A DNA stretch of 5,522 nt, from the NCBI GenBank assembly GCA_011390075.1, contig JAABTA010000006.1, positions 1 through 5,522 on the forward strand, read 5' to 3'. Source of the stretch: Helicobacteraceae bacterium (GTDB lineage: Bacteria; Campylobacterota; Campylobacteria; Campylobacterales; SZUA-545). The stretch's first letter is position 1. Every line of letters starts with the position of its first letter. This document shows, in pieces, positions 1 through 5,522 of this stretch. Both the position numbers and the translations under genes were made by a program. Under the pieces are notes generated by a model. It was not told the DNA's origin. It saw only the letters and a list, made by a program, of their open reading frames with translations, and ran no database searches.

Positions 1-805
1 TACTCTCCAAAAGAGGATAATCCTTGGCTGGTTTACAGCAAGATTTAAAAGAGTCTTCATACATAATGGCCGAATTTCTAATAGCCTCGCCAGCTTTTTC
101 AATCGCTTCTGCTAGCTCTATCTCATCAATCTCAACATCCTCTTGGGTGACTAAAAGCTCAGGAGTGGCAGCACCCATTGTAGGATCTATTGCAAACTCC
201 TCAACCGCTGCATAATTTACATTAGATTTTGCCTGCATCTCAATCATCAAGAGCTCCTCCGCACTTCCTGCCACAAAAAGATCTAGGTTAGAGTTTGCCT
301 GTTCTTGCAAATCTGGATTGACCACAAGCTCTCCATCAATTTTTCCAATGCGCACACAAGCAACATTTTTGTTGACAGGAAGTGGCGAGGTGTACAAAGC
401 TGCATTGGCAGCAAGAAGAGCCAACCTTTGAAGATCTGAGTTCTCTCCCACACTTAAAACCATCACACTAAGTACCACAGGATAGTTAAACCCTTTTGGA
501 AACAGTGGTCTTATGGTTCTATCAATCATTCTAGAGGTTAGCGTTTCAAACTCACTAGGTTTGCTCTCTCTTTTAAAAAATCCCCCTGGAATTTTTCCAG
601 CTGCATAGGTTTTTTCGATGTAGTTAACGGTAAGTGGTAAAAAATCTTCCGTTACAGGACTTGTCTCATCAGCTGAAATGGCAGCTAAGATAACGCTATC
701 ACCTGATCTTAGCACAACCGATCCATCTGCTTGCTTCGCCATTTTACCAAACTCATAAACTTCTGTCTGTCCATGAAGATCTAAGTTAAAAATTTTGTGT
801 TCCAT
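1..805 (-). CDS. pnp: Polynucleotide phosphorylase (PNPase), N-terminal part, runs off the window
   Basis: This is the 3'-to-5' phosphorolytic exoribonuclease that degrades RNA to nucleoside diphosphates in the cytoplasm. Translation from the ATG at 805 gives 268 residues without a stop, starting MEHKIFNLDLHG; the gene continues past position 1. Family hallmarks are in the first RNase PH domain (about residues 10-140): PLTVNY at 57-62, the AAGKIPGGFFKRE block at 68-80, and IDRTIRPLFPKGF at 94-106. FFKR (76-79) aligns with the FFRR RNA-binding loop of E. coli PNPase. VAGSAEELLMIEM (178-190) closes the first core, and the helical linker domain begins near residue 228. The segment 193-227 is longer than I recall from E. 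coli and resembles other Campylobacterota versions. The catalytic second RNase PH domain and the KH/S1 domains (family length about 700-730) lie outside the window. An AAAGG Shine-Dalgarno at 813-817 supports the start. The gene is preceded by a hairpin-rich leader. Confidence 0.97.
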   Translation of the reverse strand, partial: MEHKIFNLDLHGQTEVYEFGKMAKQADGSVVLRSGDSVILAAISADETSPVTEDFLPLTVNYIEKTYAAGKIPGGFFKRESKPSEFETLTSRMIDRTIRPLFPKGFNYPVVLSVMVLSVGENSDLQRLALLAANAALYTSPLPVNKNVACVRIGKIDGELVVNPDLQEQANSNLDLFVAGSAEELLMIEMQAKSNVNYAAVEEFAIDPTMGAATPELLVTQEDVEIDEIELAEAIEKAGEAIRNSAIMYEDSFKSCCKPAKDYPLLES

Positions 806-812
806 TGTTTTG

Positions 813-817
813 CCTTT
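813..817 (-). promoter_or_regulatory. Ribosome binding site of pnp
   Basis: On the minus strand AAAGG lies 7 nt before the ATG at 805, an acceptable Shine-Dalgarno spacing. It supports this ATG as the pnp start. It sits just outside the large upstream palindrome (836-916), so it would be accessible when that palindrome is folded. Confidence 0.6.
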
Positions 818-835
818 GTTGTTTTACTACAAATG

Positions 836-916
836 AGCTACTTATCAATGAAGTTCTAACCAAGAAGCCTTTTTTTAAAAAAACTTCTCTATTAGAACTT
901 GTAGCTTTAAGTAGCT
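836..916. repeat. Large three-tier imperfect palindrome upstream of pnp
   Basis: Three nested pairs of arms share one centre. The outer arms AGCTACTTA (836-844) and TAAGTAGCT (908-916) match over 9 bp. The middle arms AAGTTCTAA (851-859) and TTAGAACTT (892-900) also match over 9 bp. The inner arms have AGAAG (863-867) against CTTCT (884-888), then T7 (870-876) against A7 (877-883), with CC (868-869) unpaired. The tiers are separated by small asymmetric internal loops. Transcribed on the minus strand this would be a long, AU-capped hairpin ending 30 nt before the pnp start codon. Confidence 0.75.
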
Positions 917-927
917 TCATGTAGCTT
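901..927. repeat. Three GTAGCTT repeats at exact 10-bp spacing
   Basis: GTAGCTT occurs at 901-907, 911-917 and 921-927, one copy per 10 bp. The reverse complement AAGCTAC is at 955-961, and a related AGCTACTT is at 836-843. The first two copies lie in the right flank of the large palindrome, and the third begins the perfect hairpin, so the motif links the two structures. Confidence 0.7.
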
Positions 928-961
928 TGTAAAAAATAGCATCTATTTTTTACAAAGCTAC
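921..961. repeat. Perfect 19-bp inverted repeat with 3-nt loop
   Basis: The left arm GTAGCTTTGTAAAAAATAG (921-939) and the right arm (943-961) are exact reverse complements around a 3-nt spacer (940-942). The stem has 5 G-C pairs, clustered mostly at the base, and 14 A-T pairs. It starts 14 nt after the phosphoribosyltransferase stop codon. On the minus strand it is not followed by a free T-run, because the only T6 is inside the stem. It is therefore not a textbook intrinsic terminator, although it could protect the upstream mRNA 3' end, slow transcription, or serve as a double-strand RNase site. Confidence 0.85.
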
Positions 962-975
962 ACCCCAAAGATCTC

Positions 976-1572
976 TCATCTTGTTTTATAGTAGTGGCTT
1001 GATGAGACATAGTTCTCTACTTGGTGTACAAAATAGACATCATCTACAATTTTAGAAAGCTCTATTAAAACACTTTTAGGAATCACAGGCAATGCCACTG
1101 CTACCTTGTGCACCTGCATATTCATGACAGTTTTTAGTGCTGCCATGAGTGTAAGTCCCGTATCGGCTCCCTCGTCCACTAATAGCACATGTTTGTTTTT
1201 GAGGGCTTGGAGCATCTCTCCCTTTCTAAACTTATACATATCAGCCAAGATCTTTTCATCGTGGTTTCTTTTTGCCTCTCCATAGATATAGTCAAGTTCT
1301 ATATCAAAAGAGTCAATCAGCTCTTTATTAAGCACAATCTCCTCTGTCTCACTCACTACTGCAATAGCGCACTCTTTATTATTTGGTGCAAAAATTGTTT
1401 GGGAAAAGAGATAGTCAAACTCCCCTTCAATCTTTTTTGCGATCTCTTCTGCAAAGTACGATCCATTTTGTGAGAGTGAGATAACAACCCAATTCTCATC
1501 CTTAAGCTGTGCAACTGGGATATTAGCAATAAGTTTATCCAATGCCTCTTTTCTCGTATTAAAACTTGTCAT
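976..1572 (-). CDS. Phosphoribosyltransferase-family protein (COG1926-like)
   Basis: This is a cytoplasmic type I phosphoribosyltransferase-fold protein of 198 residues with unknown substrate. The PRPP-binding motif is clear: VLLVDEGADTGLT at residues 129-141, with the acidic pair D133-E134, G135 and T138-G139, followed by a helix and the strand HKVAVALPVIP. The order of blocks (N-terminal strand and loop, ELAIGAV-like ECAIAVV, a VLN segment, a charged helix, the PRPP loop, a terminal aromatic HYY) resembles the COG1926 predicted phosphoribosyltransferases. The early loop, which in that family usually reads like PRGG, is LSQNG here (33-37), so activity is not certain. The ATG at 1572 shares its A with the TGA of the upstream MCE gene (TGATG). 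A TTG one codon earlier is also open, but the ATG is preferred. The gene is last in the overlapping operon and lies before pnp. Confidence 0.88.
   Translation of the reverse strand: MTSFNTRKEALDKLIANIPVAQLKDENWVVISLSQNGSYFAEEIAKKIEGEFDYLFSQTIFAPNNKECAIAVVSETEEIVLNKELIDSFDIELDYIYGEAKRNHDEKILADMYKFRKGEMLQALKNKHVLLVDEGADTGLTLMAALKTVMNMQVHKVAVALPVIPKSVLIELSKIVDDVYFVHQVENYVSSSHYYKTR
985..990 (-). promoter_or_regulatory. Possible -10 element for pnp inside the end of the upstream gene
   Basis: On the minus strand TATAAA sits within the last codons of the phosphoribosyltransferase gene. Transcription from it would start about 7-10 nt downstream and give a leader of roughly 170 nt carrying both hairpins. 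No -35 match is seen, which is usual for Campylobacterota sigma-70 promoters as I know them. A six-base match in AT-rich coding DNA is weak evidence. Confidence 0.22.
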
Positions 1573-3020
1573 CAATTCCCCACCATTCCACCAGCTGCAC
1601 CTGATGATATTACAAGATCTCTTAAGTCATCATCCACAAACTCAACACCAGCTCCAACAAAAAAGTTGGCACTTTCTCTATTTAAAAAGTTGTCATACCC
1701 TGTAAAAAGATTGATATGTCTATAAGGTGAGAACCGAAGAGAAAATTTTCCATGAGGGCTATCTCCTCTAATATCATTCACTGCACTAAAATCAAACACC
1801 TCTAAAGAGGCTTTGAGCCTATCAGCGTGGGCAAAATAATCAAACCCTAACCCTCCTGTATTTTCTATGATTCCTGCTCTTAGAAGAATATTCTCATATC
1901 TTTTCCCCATCTGGGCGGAGATAAAAGAGTCTCCCTCCTCATGGGTACTTGGAACGATTGGCTGATTGTTTGCATCTAGGGTATCTATCTTATTTCCAGA
2001 GACAATATCAAGCATATAGTAGTTGCTTGGGTTTGGTCTGTATGAGGCACTGAGATAGGTTTTTGTTATAGAGTCTTCTACCAAAGACTCGCCCCGCAGT
2101 CCAATACTTAGCTCTGCTTTATCCACTTTTGAGACAAGACTATCAATGCCATCAAAAGCACTTTTACCACTTTGGAAAAAACCATCAGCAGAGACAAGCG
2201 CTTCATTTAGATCTCTTTCATTATCTTTGACTAGCTTTTGCAAATCCTCTGCCACTGCTGTAAACTCATCCATCAATTTTGGAAGCTTTGTGTTGAGTGT
2301 TTGCCCTGTTGTATCAAACTCGGCTGTAAGATTATCTATCTGCTTCATTATATCAGGGAGTCTTTTATTGATAGTTTTTCCGGTTGTATCAAACTCGGCA
2401 CTTAAGCTATCAATCTGTTTCATAATATTTGGCAGTCTCTTATTGACAGTCTCTCCTGTAATTTTAAACTCATCTGCGGCTACTGATATTTTTTCTGCCA
2501 TAACTCGAAAGTTTTTAATAGCTACTTTAAAATCCTCTATAGTTTCAGGATTCAGAGCTGTATTAAAATTTTTCATGAGTCTCTTAAACTCATCAGCAGC
2601 TTCATAGATCTTTTGGGAGGTCTCCTCTATAGACGCGAAAGTTTTATAATTAGATAAATGCTCCCCCTCTTTTAAGATCGCTTCAGATTTTCCATAAATA
2701 ATATCAATATACTTACCACCTAAAAGAGACTCTTGGGAAATAAGAACCGTGGAGTCTTGGGCAATTTCGTGCCCATTAAAGATAAATAGCTTCAGCCGTG
2801 CATTAGCTTTTGCCAAAGAGATCTTTTCAATATATCCAATCTCTACACCATTAATTTTGACTTTTGCATTCTCCTCTAAACCAGAGGCATTACTCACATC
2901 TACGAAAACCCTATACCCCTCTTTTCCTATATAAGAGACTGTCTGTATTCTCGTTGATAAAACAAGAAGAGACACAATGGCTAAAACTACAAATAGTCCT
3001 ACTTTAGACTCTAAATTCAT
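1572..3020 (-). CDS. MCE/MlaD-family periplasmic lipid-transport protein with helical repeats and beta-rich C-terminus
   Basis: This 482-residue protein probably has its N-terminus in the inner membrane and its body in the periplasm. A hydrophobic anchor spans about residues 7-22 (VGLFVVLAIVSLLVLS). The MCE domain follows at about 35-112, with the characteristic ASGLEENAKVKINGVEIGYI (45-64) and a LLGGKYIDI segment (99-107). Residues 130-300 are predicted helical by their heptad-like pattern and contain three 25-residue repeats (184-257). Residues 303-461 look like about ten amphipathic beta strands, including LLRAGIIENTGGLGFDYF (379-396), then an acidic DDDLRDLV tail. MCE proteins bind and shuttle lipids between membranes; classic MlaD is much shorter (about 150-180 residues). 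No mlaE or mlaF is in the window. The ATG overlaps the lptD stop by 4 bp (ATGA), with GAGAGG 2 nt before it. The MCE assignment is firm; the barrel-like reading of the C-terminus is inference. Confidence 0.93.
   Translation of the reverse strand: MNLESKVGLFVVLAIVSLLVLSTRIQTVSYIGKEGYRVFVDVSNASGLEENAKVKINGVEIGYIEKISLAKANARLKLFIFNGHEIAQDSTVLISQESLLGGKYIDIIYGKSEAILKEGEHLSNYKTFASIEETSQKIYEAADEFKRLMKNFNTALNPETIEDFKVAIKNFRVMAEKISVAADEFKITGETVNKRLPNIMKQIDSLSAEFDTTGKTINKRLPDIMKQIDNLTAEFDTTGQTLNTKLPKLMDEFTAVAEDLQKLVKDNERDLNEALVSADGFFQSGKSAFDGIDSLVSKVDKAELSIGLRGESLVEDSITKTYLSASYRPNPSNYYMLDIVSGNKIDTLDANNQPIVPSTHEEGDSFISAQMGKRYENILLRAGIIENTGGLGFDYFAHADRLKASLEVFDFSAVNDIRGDSPHGKFSLRFSPYRHINLFTGYDNFLNRESANFFVGAGVEFVDDDLRDLVISSGAAGGMVGN
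1578..1584 (-). promoter_or_regulatory. Probable ribosome binding site for the phosphoribosyltransferase gene
   Basis: On the minus strand GGTGGGG lies 5 nt before the ATG at 1572, inside the final glycine-rich codons of the MCE gene. It favours ATG over the adjacent TTG as start. Reinitiation from the overlapping TGATG is an alternative or additional mechanism. Confidence 0.4.
2250..2471 (-). repeat. Three tandem 25-residue repeats within the MCE gene
   Basis: Residues 184-208, 209-233 and 234-257 align as EF(K/D)xTGxTxNxxLPxxM followed by a helical stretch. The first two copies share NKRLPxIMKQIDxL; the third diverges after KLPKLM and is one residue shorter. At DNA level these are imperfect 75-bp units (2397-2471, 2322-2396, 2250-2321). 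They probably extend the helical stalk and fit growth by duplication. Confidence 0.85.
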
Positions 3021-5083
3021 GACCTCTCATTTTCATACATTTGGAAATGATGTTGCCCTAGTGGCTTAACATTTACTTTAAAGAATATTATATCATTGGT
3101 TCTTGAAGTTGCCCCTGTGCTTGTAGCCACAGGCTCTTCTTGCCTTGAAAGTTCCAAAGAGTATCCCCAGCAGTCCTTATCATACCTATACGCCAAAGAG
3201 ATCTTTCTTGGCTCTTTATCCAAATTATCATACTCATAGTTCAATCCCAAAGAGTTTTTTCCATCAAATTGAGTCAAAAAATGCAATCTATAGTAGTCTT
3301 TATTTTTTTTCAAAGTAACTGGATCTTTTCCTGTAAGATAGCTTAGGGTTATATTGCCAAGGTCACTCTCTAAAGCAACAGACGAGGCGTTATCTACGAG
3401 CGCTTTGCTCTCATGGGAGTAGATGATTTTATTAGAGAGAGTGAGATAGGGTTTAGGTTTATAGATGAGTTCATGTTCAAGATTTGTTAAAGTCCAGTTA
3501 TCCTCACTACTCTCTTGATAGCTCTGATTTATTCTCTCAACCAATACATCTTCATAATCTAATCCATAAAAGTATTGAGAAAACTTAAAGTCATAACTAC
3601 TTTTTTCTTTATTAAAGGTAACAAAATCATCATTTAAATCTCCATCTACTTTCTCTTCTCCTGGCTCCATATAGGACAAAGAGAAGTTCATCCCATGGAA
3701 GCCTGTTCCATAGGGTTTGGTAAGGTTTGTAAAAAGAGCGAGCCTTGTACTTGTGCTTAAAAAGCTTCCATAATCATCCGAGATCTGGCTGTGAGGGTCT
3801 GTATAATCAACCCTAAAAAGATCGATGCTTTGTGTGATTTGATAGTTTAAAAAATCAGAAAAAAGAGTTCCTGCATAAGAGATAGGAGTGGTAAGCCTTT
3901 TGGAACTAGCCGTAGTGTTCACCTCTCTTGTAAAATTTTTATACCGAACATCCACAGAGTATAAAAGCTCATCTAAAAAAATCGAATCTGTCATTTTATG
4001 AAGATTAACATCAGGATAGATCTGTAAAAGATCTTTTCTATCTGGGTCTAAGACATCAATAAAATATCTTCCATACAGCCCTACATAGAGATCATCTAGT
4101 TTATAGTAGTAGTTAATCTCATTGGTGATAATTTGATCAATATCTTCACTCGCTTGTGTGTCTGTTGACTCGAGGTTTAAAAACTCCACATCACTATACT
4201 CTTCCCACTTAAAATAGAGCTTGTCAATTGCTTTGCCGGAGGTGAAGATTTGATTGCTTCTATAGTTCAAACGCAACCCTGTATGTTTTTTCTCCTGAAG
4301 ACTGTTTTCTTGGACAAAACTATCCTTATCAACAAAGCTTCCATACAAAATCTCTCCAGAGGAGTGAGGAGAGTCTACAAAACGAAAATTGGCTATGAGC
4401 CCATTGCCTCTTTGGCTTCTGTGTTGAGGGATGAGCTCTAAATCCCATTGGTCATACGGAGCAATATAGAGTGGCTGTTCATAAAAAAGGCCATCAAGCT
4501 GGGAGGTTCCAAATTTTGGAAAAAGCAGTCCCGTTCTTCTTCTGTTGTCAGTAGGATAGGTAATATAGGGCAGATAAAAAACAGGGACTCTTCCTGCATA
4601 AAACCTTGGGTTGTATAGATGGGCTCTTCTATTGGCTCCACTATACTCTCCATGGCTAGCCCTAATCGACCAATCAGGAGAGGCGGGATCACAGCTAGAG
4701 CTTACTAGATTTGTCAAATGATAGATCTTTTCATAACTCTCAGCGCTTTCAGCTAGTAGCCAAATATTGTGTCTCTGTCCAGGAAGTAACACATTATCAA
4801 CTAAAGCTCTGTTTGATTTGATATTAAAAGAGAGATAATCCACTAACGCCTCTGTATTATTCTCTCTTTTGATAATAACATTACCAAAAAGTTCTAATTT
4901 ATTGCTCTTATTATGAAAAACTGCTTTATCGGAACTAATAAAAATCCCTTTGCCAAAAATAGTCACACCACCTTTAGCAACAGTTAGGTTGCCATCTCTT
5001 ACAAACTCTCCTGTTAATAGCTCTAGTTTTGTTGCCGAAAGCTCTACTATACACAAGGAGAGAATAAGAAAAAGTCTATACAT
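3017..5083 (-). CDS. lptD: LPS-assembly outer-membrane protein LptD
   Basis: LptD is the outer-membrane barrel that, with the lipoprotein LptE, inserts lipopolysaccharide into the outer leaflet at the end of the Lpt bridge. The 688-residue product has a short signal peptide (MYRLFLILSLCIVELSA, likely cut after residue 17). An OstA/LptA-like beta-jellyroll follows to about residue 125, with the FGKGIFISSDKA and LELFGNV strands. The LptD family motif SSCDPASPDWSIRA is at 130-143, followed by the RVPVFYLPYITYPTDNRRRTGLLFPKFG plug/barrel entry region (165-192) and a long barrel to about 677. Outside the signal peptide there are only two cysteines, C131 and C638, against four in E. coli LptD. The length is at the short end (E. 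coli 784). The start is ATG at 5083, overlapping the RDD gene by 8 bp; a TTG one codon upstream is less likely. No strong ribosome site precedes it, so translation is probably coupled. Confidence 0.96.
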   Translation of the reverse strand: MYRLFLILSLCIVELSATKLELLTGEFVRDGNLTVAKGGVTIFGKGIFISSDKAVFHNKSNKLELFGNVIIKRENNTEALVDYLSFNIKSNRALVDNVLLPGQRHNIWLLAESAESYEKIYHLTNLVSSSCDPASPDWSIRASHGEYSGANRRAHLYNPRFYAGRVPVFYLPYITYPTDNRRRTGLLFPKFGTSQLDGLFYEQPLYIAPYDQWDLELIPQHRSQRGNGLIANFRFVDSPHSSGEILYGSFVDKDSFVQENSLQEKKHTGLRLNYRSNQIFTSGKAIDKLYFKWEEYSDVEFLNLESTDTQASEDIDQIITNEINYYYKLDDLYVGLYGRYFIDVLDPDRKDLLQIYPDVNLHKMTDSIFLDELLYSVDVRYKNFTREVNTTASSKRLTTPISYAGTLFSDFLNYQITQSIDLFRVDYTDPHSQISDDYGSFLSTSTRLALFTNLTKPYGTGFHGMNFSLSYMEPGEEKVDGDLNDDFVTFNKEKSSYDFKFSQYFYGLDYEDVLVERINQSYQESSEDNWTLTNLEHELIYKPKPYLTLSNKIIYSHESKALVDNASSVALESDLGNITLSYLTGKDPVTLKKNKDYYRLHFLTQFDGKNSLGLNYEYDNLDKEPRKISLAYRYDKDCWGYSLELSRQEEPVATSTGATSRTNDIIFFKVNVKPLGQHHFQMYENERS

Positions 5084-5522
5084 CAATGACTATAGTCTTT
5101 CCCATCTTATCATGCCATGACTGCTTAATAGGGCTAATATATGCCCAAGCAAAACCTGCATACATCACCCATTCACTAAAAATTCTTGTGATGGCTCGAA
5201 TCAGTGATATGAGAAAATTTGGTTTATAAAAATCATCAATATTCACAATCATAATTCTCTGCCAGATCTTTCCTAGTGTTGCACCATACATGTAGGTAAA
5301 AATTGTTTGATACGCCACTTTAAGCGCAACAATAACCATAACCAAAGAGTTCATTGCTTGCGCTGATTCTGCTATGCTTGTGGCATTGGAGATACTATCC
5401 CAAAAAGCTACAATCACTAAAATAGAGATCAAAAGCTCATCAACAATAAATGCTTTGGCTCTTTTTACTACAGAAGATATCTCTAGCCCCTCTCTTGCTA
5501 AATCTCTCTCTAACTTTTCTAG
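5076..5522 (-). CDS. RDD-family inner-membrane protein, N-terminus off the window
   Basis: The frame is open from the TAG at 5076-5078 to the window edge, giving 148 visible residues beginning LEKLERDLAREG. A TTG at 5432 could be mistaken for the start, but homology-type features lie upstream of it, so the gene almost certainly starts beyond 5522. RDD signatures are visible: KRAKAFIVDELL (20-31, R and D of the name), YGATLGKIWQRIMIV (79-93, the G-TLGK block) and QSWHDKMGKTIVI (134-146, the WHD block). Hydrophobic stretches at about 25-41, 57-78 and 103-129 suggest three or four membrane passes. The family is of mixed or unknown function; some members have been linked to ion transport, and I assign no role here. 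It precedes lptD with an 8-bp overlap and is probably co-transcribed. Confidence 0.9.
   Translation of the reverse strand, partial: LEKLERDLAREGLEISSVVKRAKAFIVDELLISILVIVAFWDSISNATSIAESAQAMNSLVMVIVALKVAYQTIFTYMYGATLGKIWQRIMIVNIDDFYKPNFLISLIRAITRIFSEWVMYAGFAWAYISPIKQSWHDKMGKTIVIDV

Larger units (their letters stand above)
806..975 (-). promoter_or_regulatory. Structured intergenic leader upstream of pnp
   Basis: This is the only real intergenic stretch in the window (170 bp), between the stop codon of the phosphoribosyltransferase homologue and the pnp ATG. Read on the minus strand it contains, in order, a perfect 19-bp hairpin (961-921), a large imperfect palindrome (916-836) and a ribosome binding site (817-813). 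Repeated AAGCTAC motifs allow alternative pairings between the two structures. A 74-codon open frame crosses it, but that frame overlaps both flanking genes out of frame and encodes no recognisable protein, so I treat the region as non-coding. In E. coli, pnp mRNA carries a leader hairpin cut by RNase III and then destabilised by PNPase itself. A similar role here is inference from position and structure only. Confidence 0.55.

Noticed and set aside
921..961. The perfect hairpin as a classical intrinsic terminator of the envelope operon.
   Set aside because: On the minus strand the stem is followed by ATGAAGC rather than a T-run, and it has few G-C pairs. A non-classical terminator or 3'-end protector remains possible.
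786..1010. A 74-codon minus-strand open frame across the gap between the phosphoribosyltransferase gene and pnp.
   Set aside because: It overlaps both neighbouring genes out of frame, its composition comes from the inverted repeats, and it resembles no protein family I know.
1189..1473. A 94-codon plus-strand open frame opposite the phosphoribosyltransferase gene.
   Set aside because: It is antisense to a gene with a clear PRPP motif and shows no family features of its own.
2146..2607. A 153-codon plus-strand open frame, opposite the MCE gene.
   Set aside because: It is antisense to the repeat region; its serine/leucine-rich, internally repeated sequence mirrors the repeats on the coding strand.
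4438..4692. An 84-codon minus-strand open frame inside lptD.
   Set aside because: It is out of frame within a well-supported lptD and starts without a ribosome site.
5048..5083. LptD N-terminus as a lipoprotein signal (LSLC).
   Set aside because: The residue before the cysteine is leucine rather than G/A/S, and LptD is an integral barrel; the cysteine lies inside the signal peptide core.
5088..5097. A perfect 10-bp palindrome, GACTATAGTC, just before the lptD start.
   Set aside because: A palindrome of this length is expected several times by chance in a window this size, and here it is part of the RDD coding sequence.

Overview
The window looks like ordinary chromosomal DNA from a Campylobacterota (epsilonproteobacterial) species. 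It is AT-rich, the genes overlap tightly, and the PNPase and RDD-protein sequences resemble what I remember from Sulfurimonas/Campylobacter-type genomes. This placement is inference from protein style and gene order, not from a search. The genus cannot be named from the window.

Every supported gene is on the minus strand, so the genes read from high to low coordinates. First comes an RDD-family membrane protein (5076 to beyond 5522, N-terminus off the window). It is followed by lptD, the outer-membrane LPS translocon (3017-5083), then an MCE/MlaD-type protein with an unusual repeat region and a beta-rich C-terminus (1572-3020). A COG1926-like phosphoribosyltransferase homologue follows (976-1572). 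After a 170-bp gap comes pnp, polynucleotide phosphorylase (1-805, C-terminus off the window). The first three junctions overlap (8 bp, 4 bp and 1 bp), so RDD-lptD-mce-PRT is almost certainly one translationally coupled operon. There is no gene-free stretch longer than 300 bp.

The operon has an envelope-biogenesis theme. LptD inserts LPS into the outer leaflet of the outer membrane. MCE proteins carry lipids, typically phospholipids, across the periplasm. The RDD protein is an inner-membrane protein of unknown role. The phosphoribosyltransferase homologue and PNPase (RNA decay) have no obvious link to the envelope.

The most structured non-coding DNA is the gap between the phosphoribosyltransferase and pnp. 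It holds a perfect 19-bp inverted repeat with a 3-nt loop. A larger imperfect palindrome of about 80 bp follows, ending about 30 nt before the pnp start. A GTAGCTT motif is repeated at 10-bp spacing. This looks like a structured pnp leader, possibly analogous to the RNase III/PNPase autoregulatory leader of E. coli pnp. I found no mobile element, CRISPR array, tRNA or rRNA, and nothing I would call a wholly new system. The leader and the MCE architecture are the two items most worth a second look.
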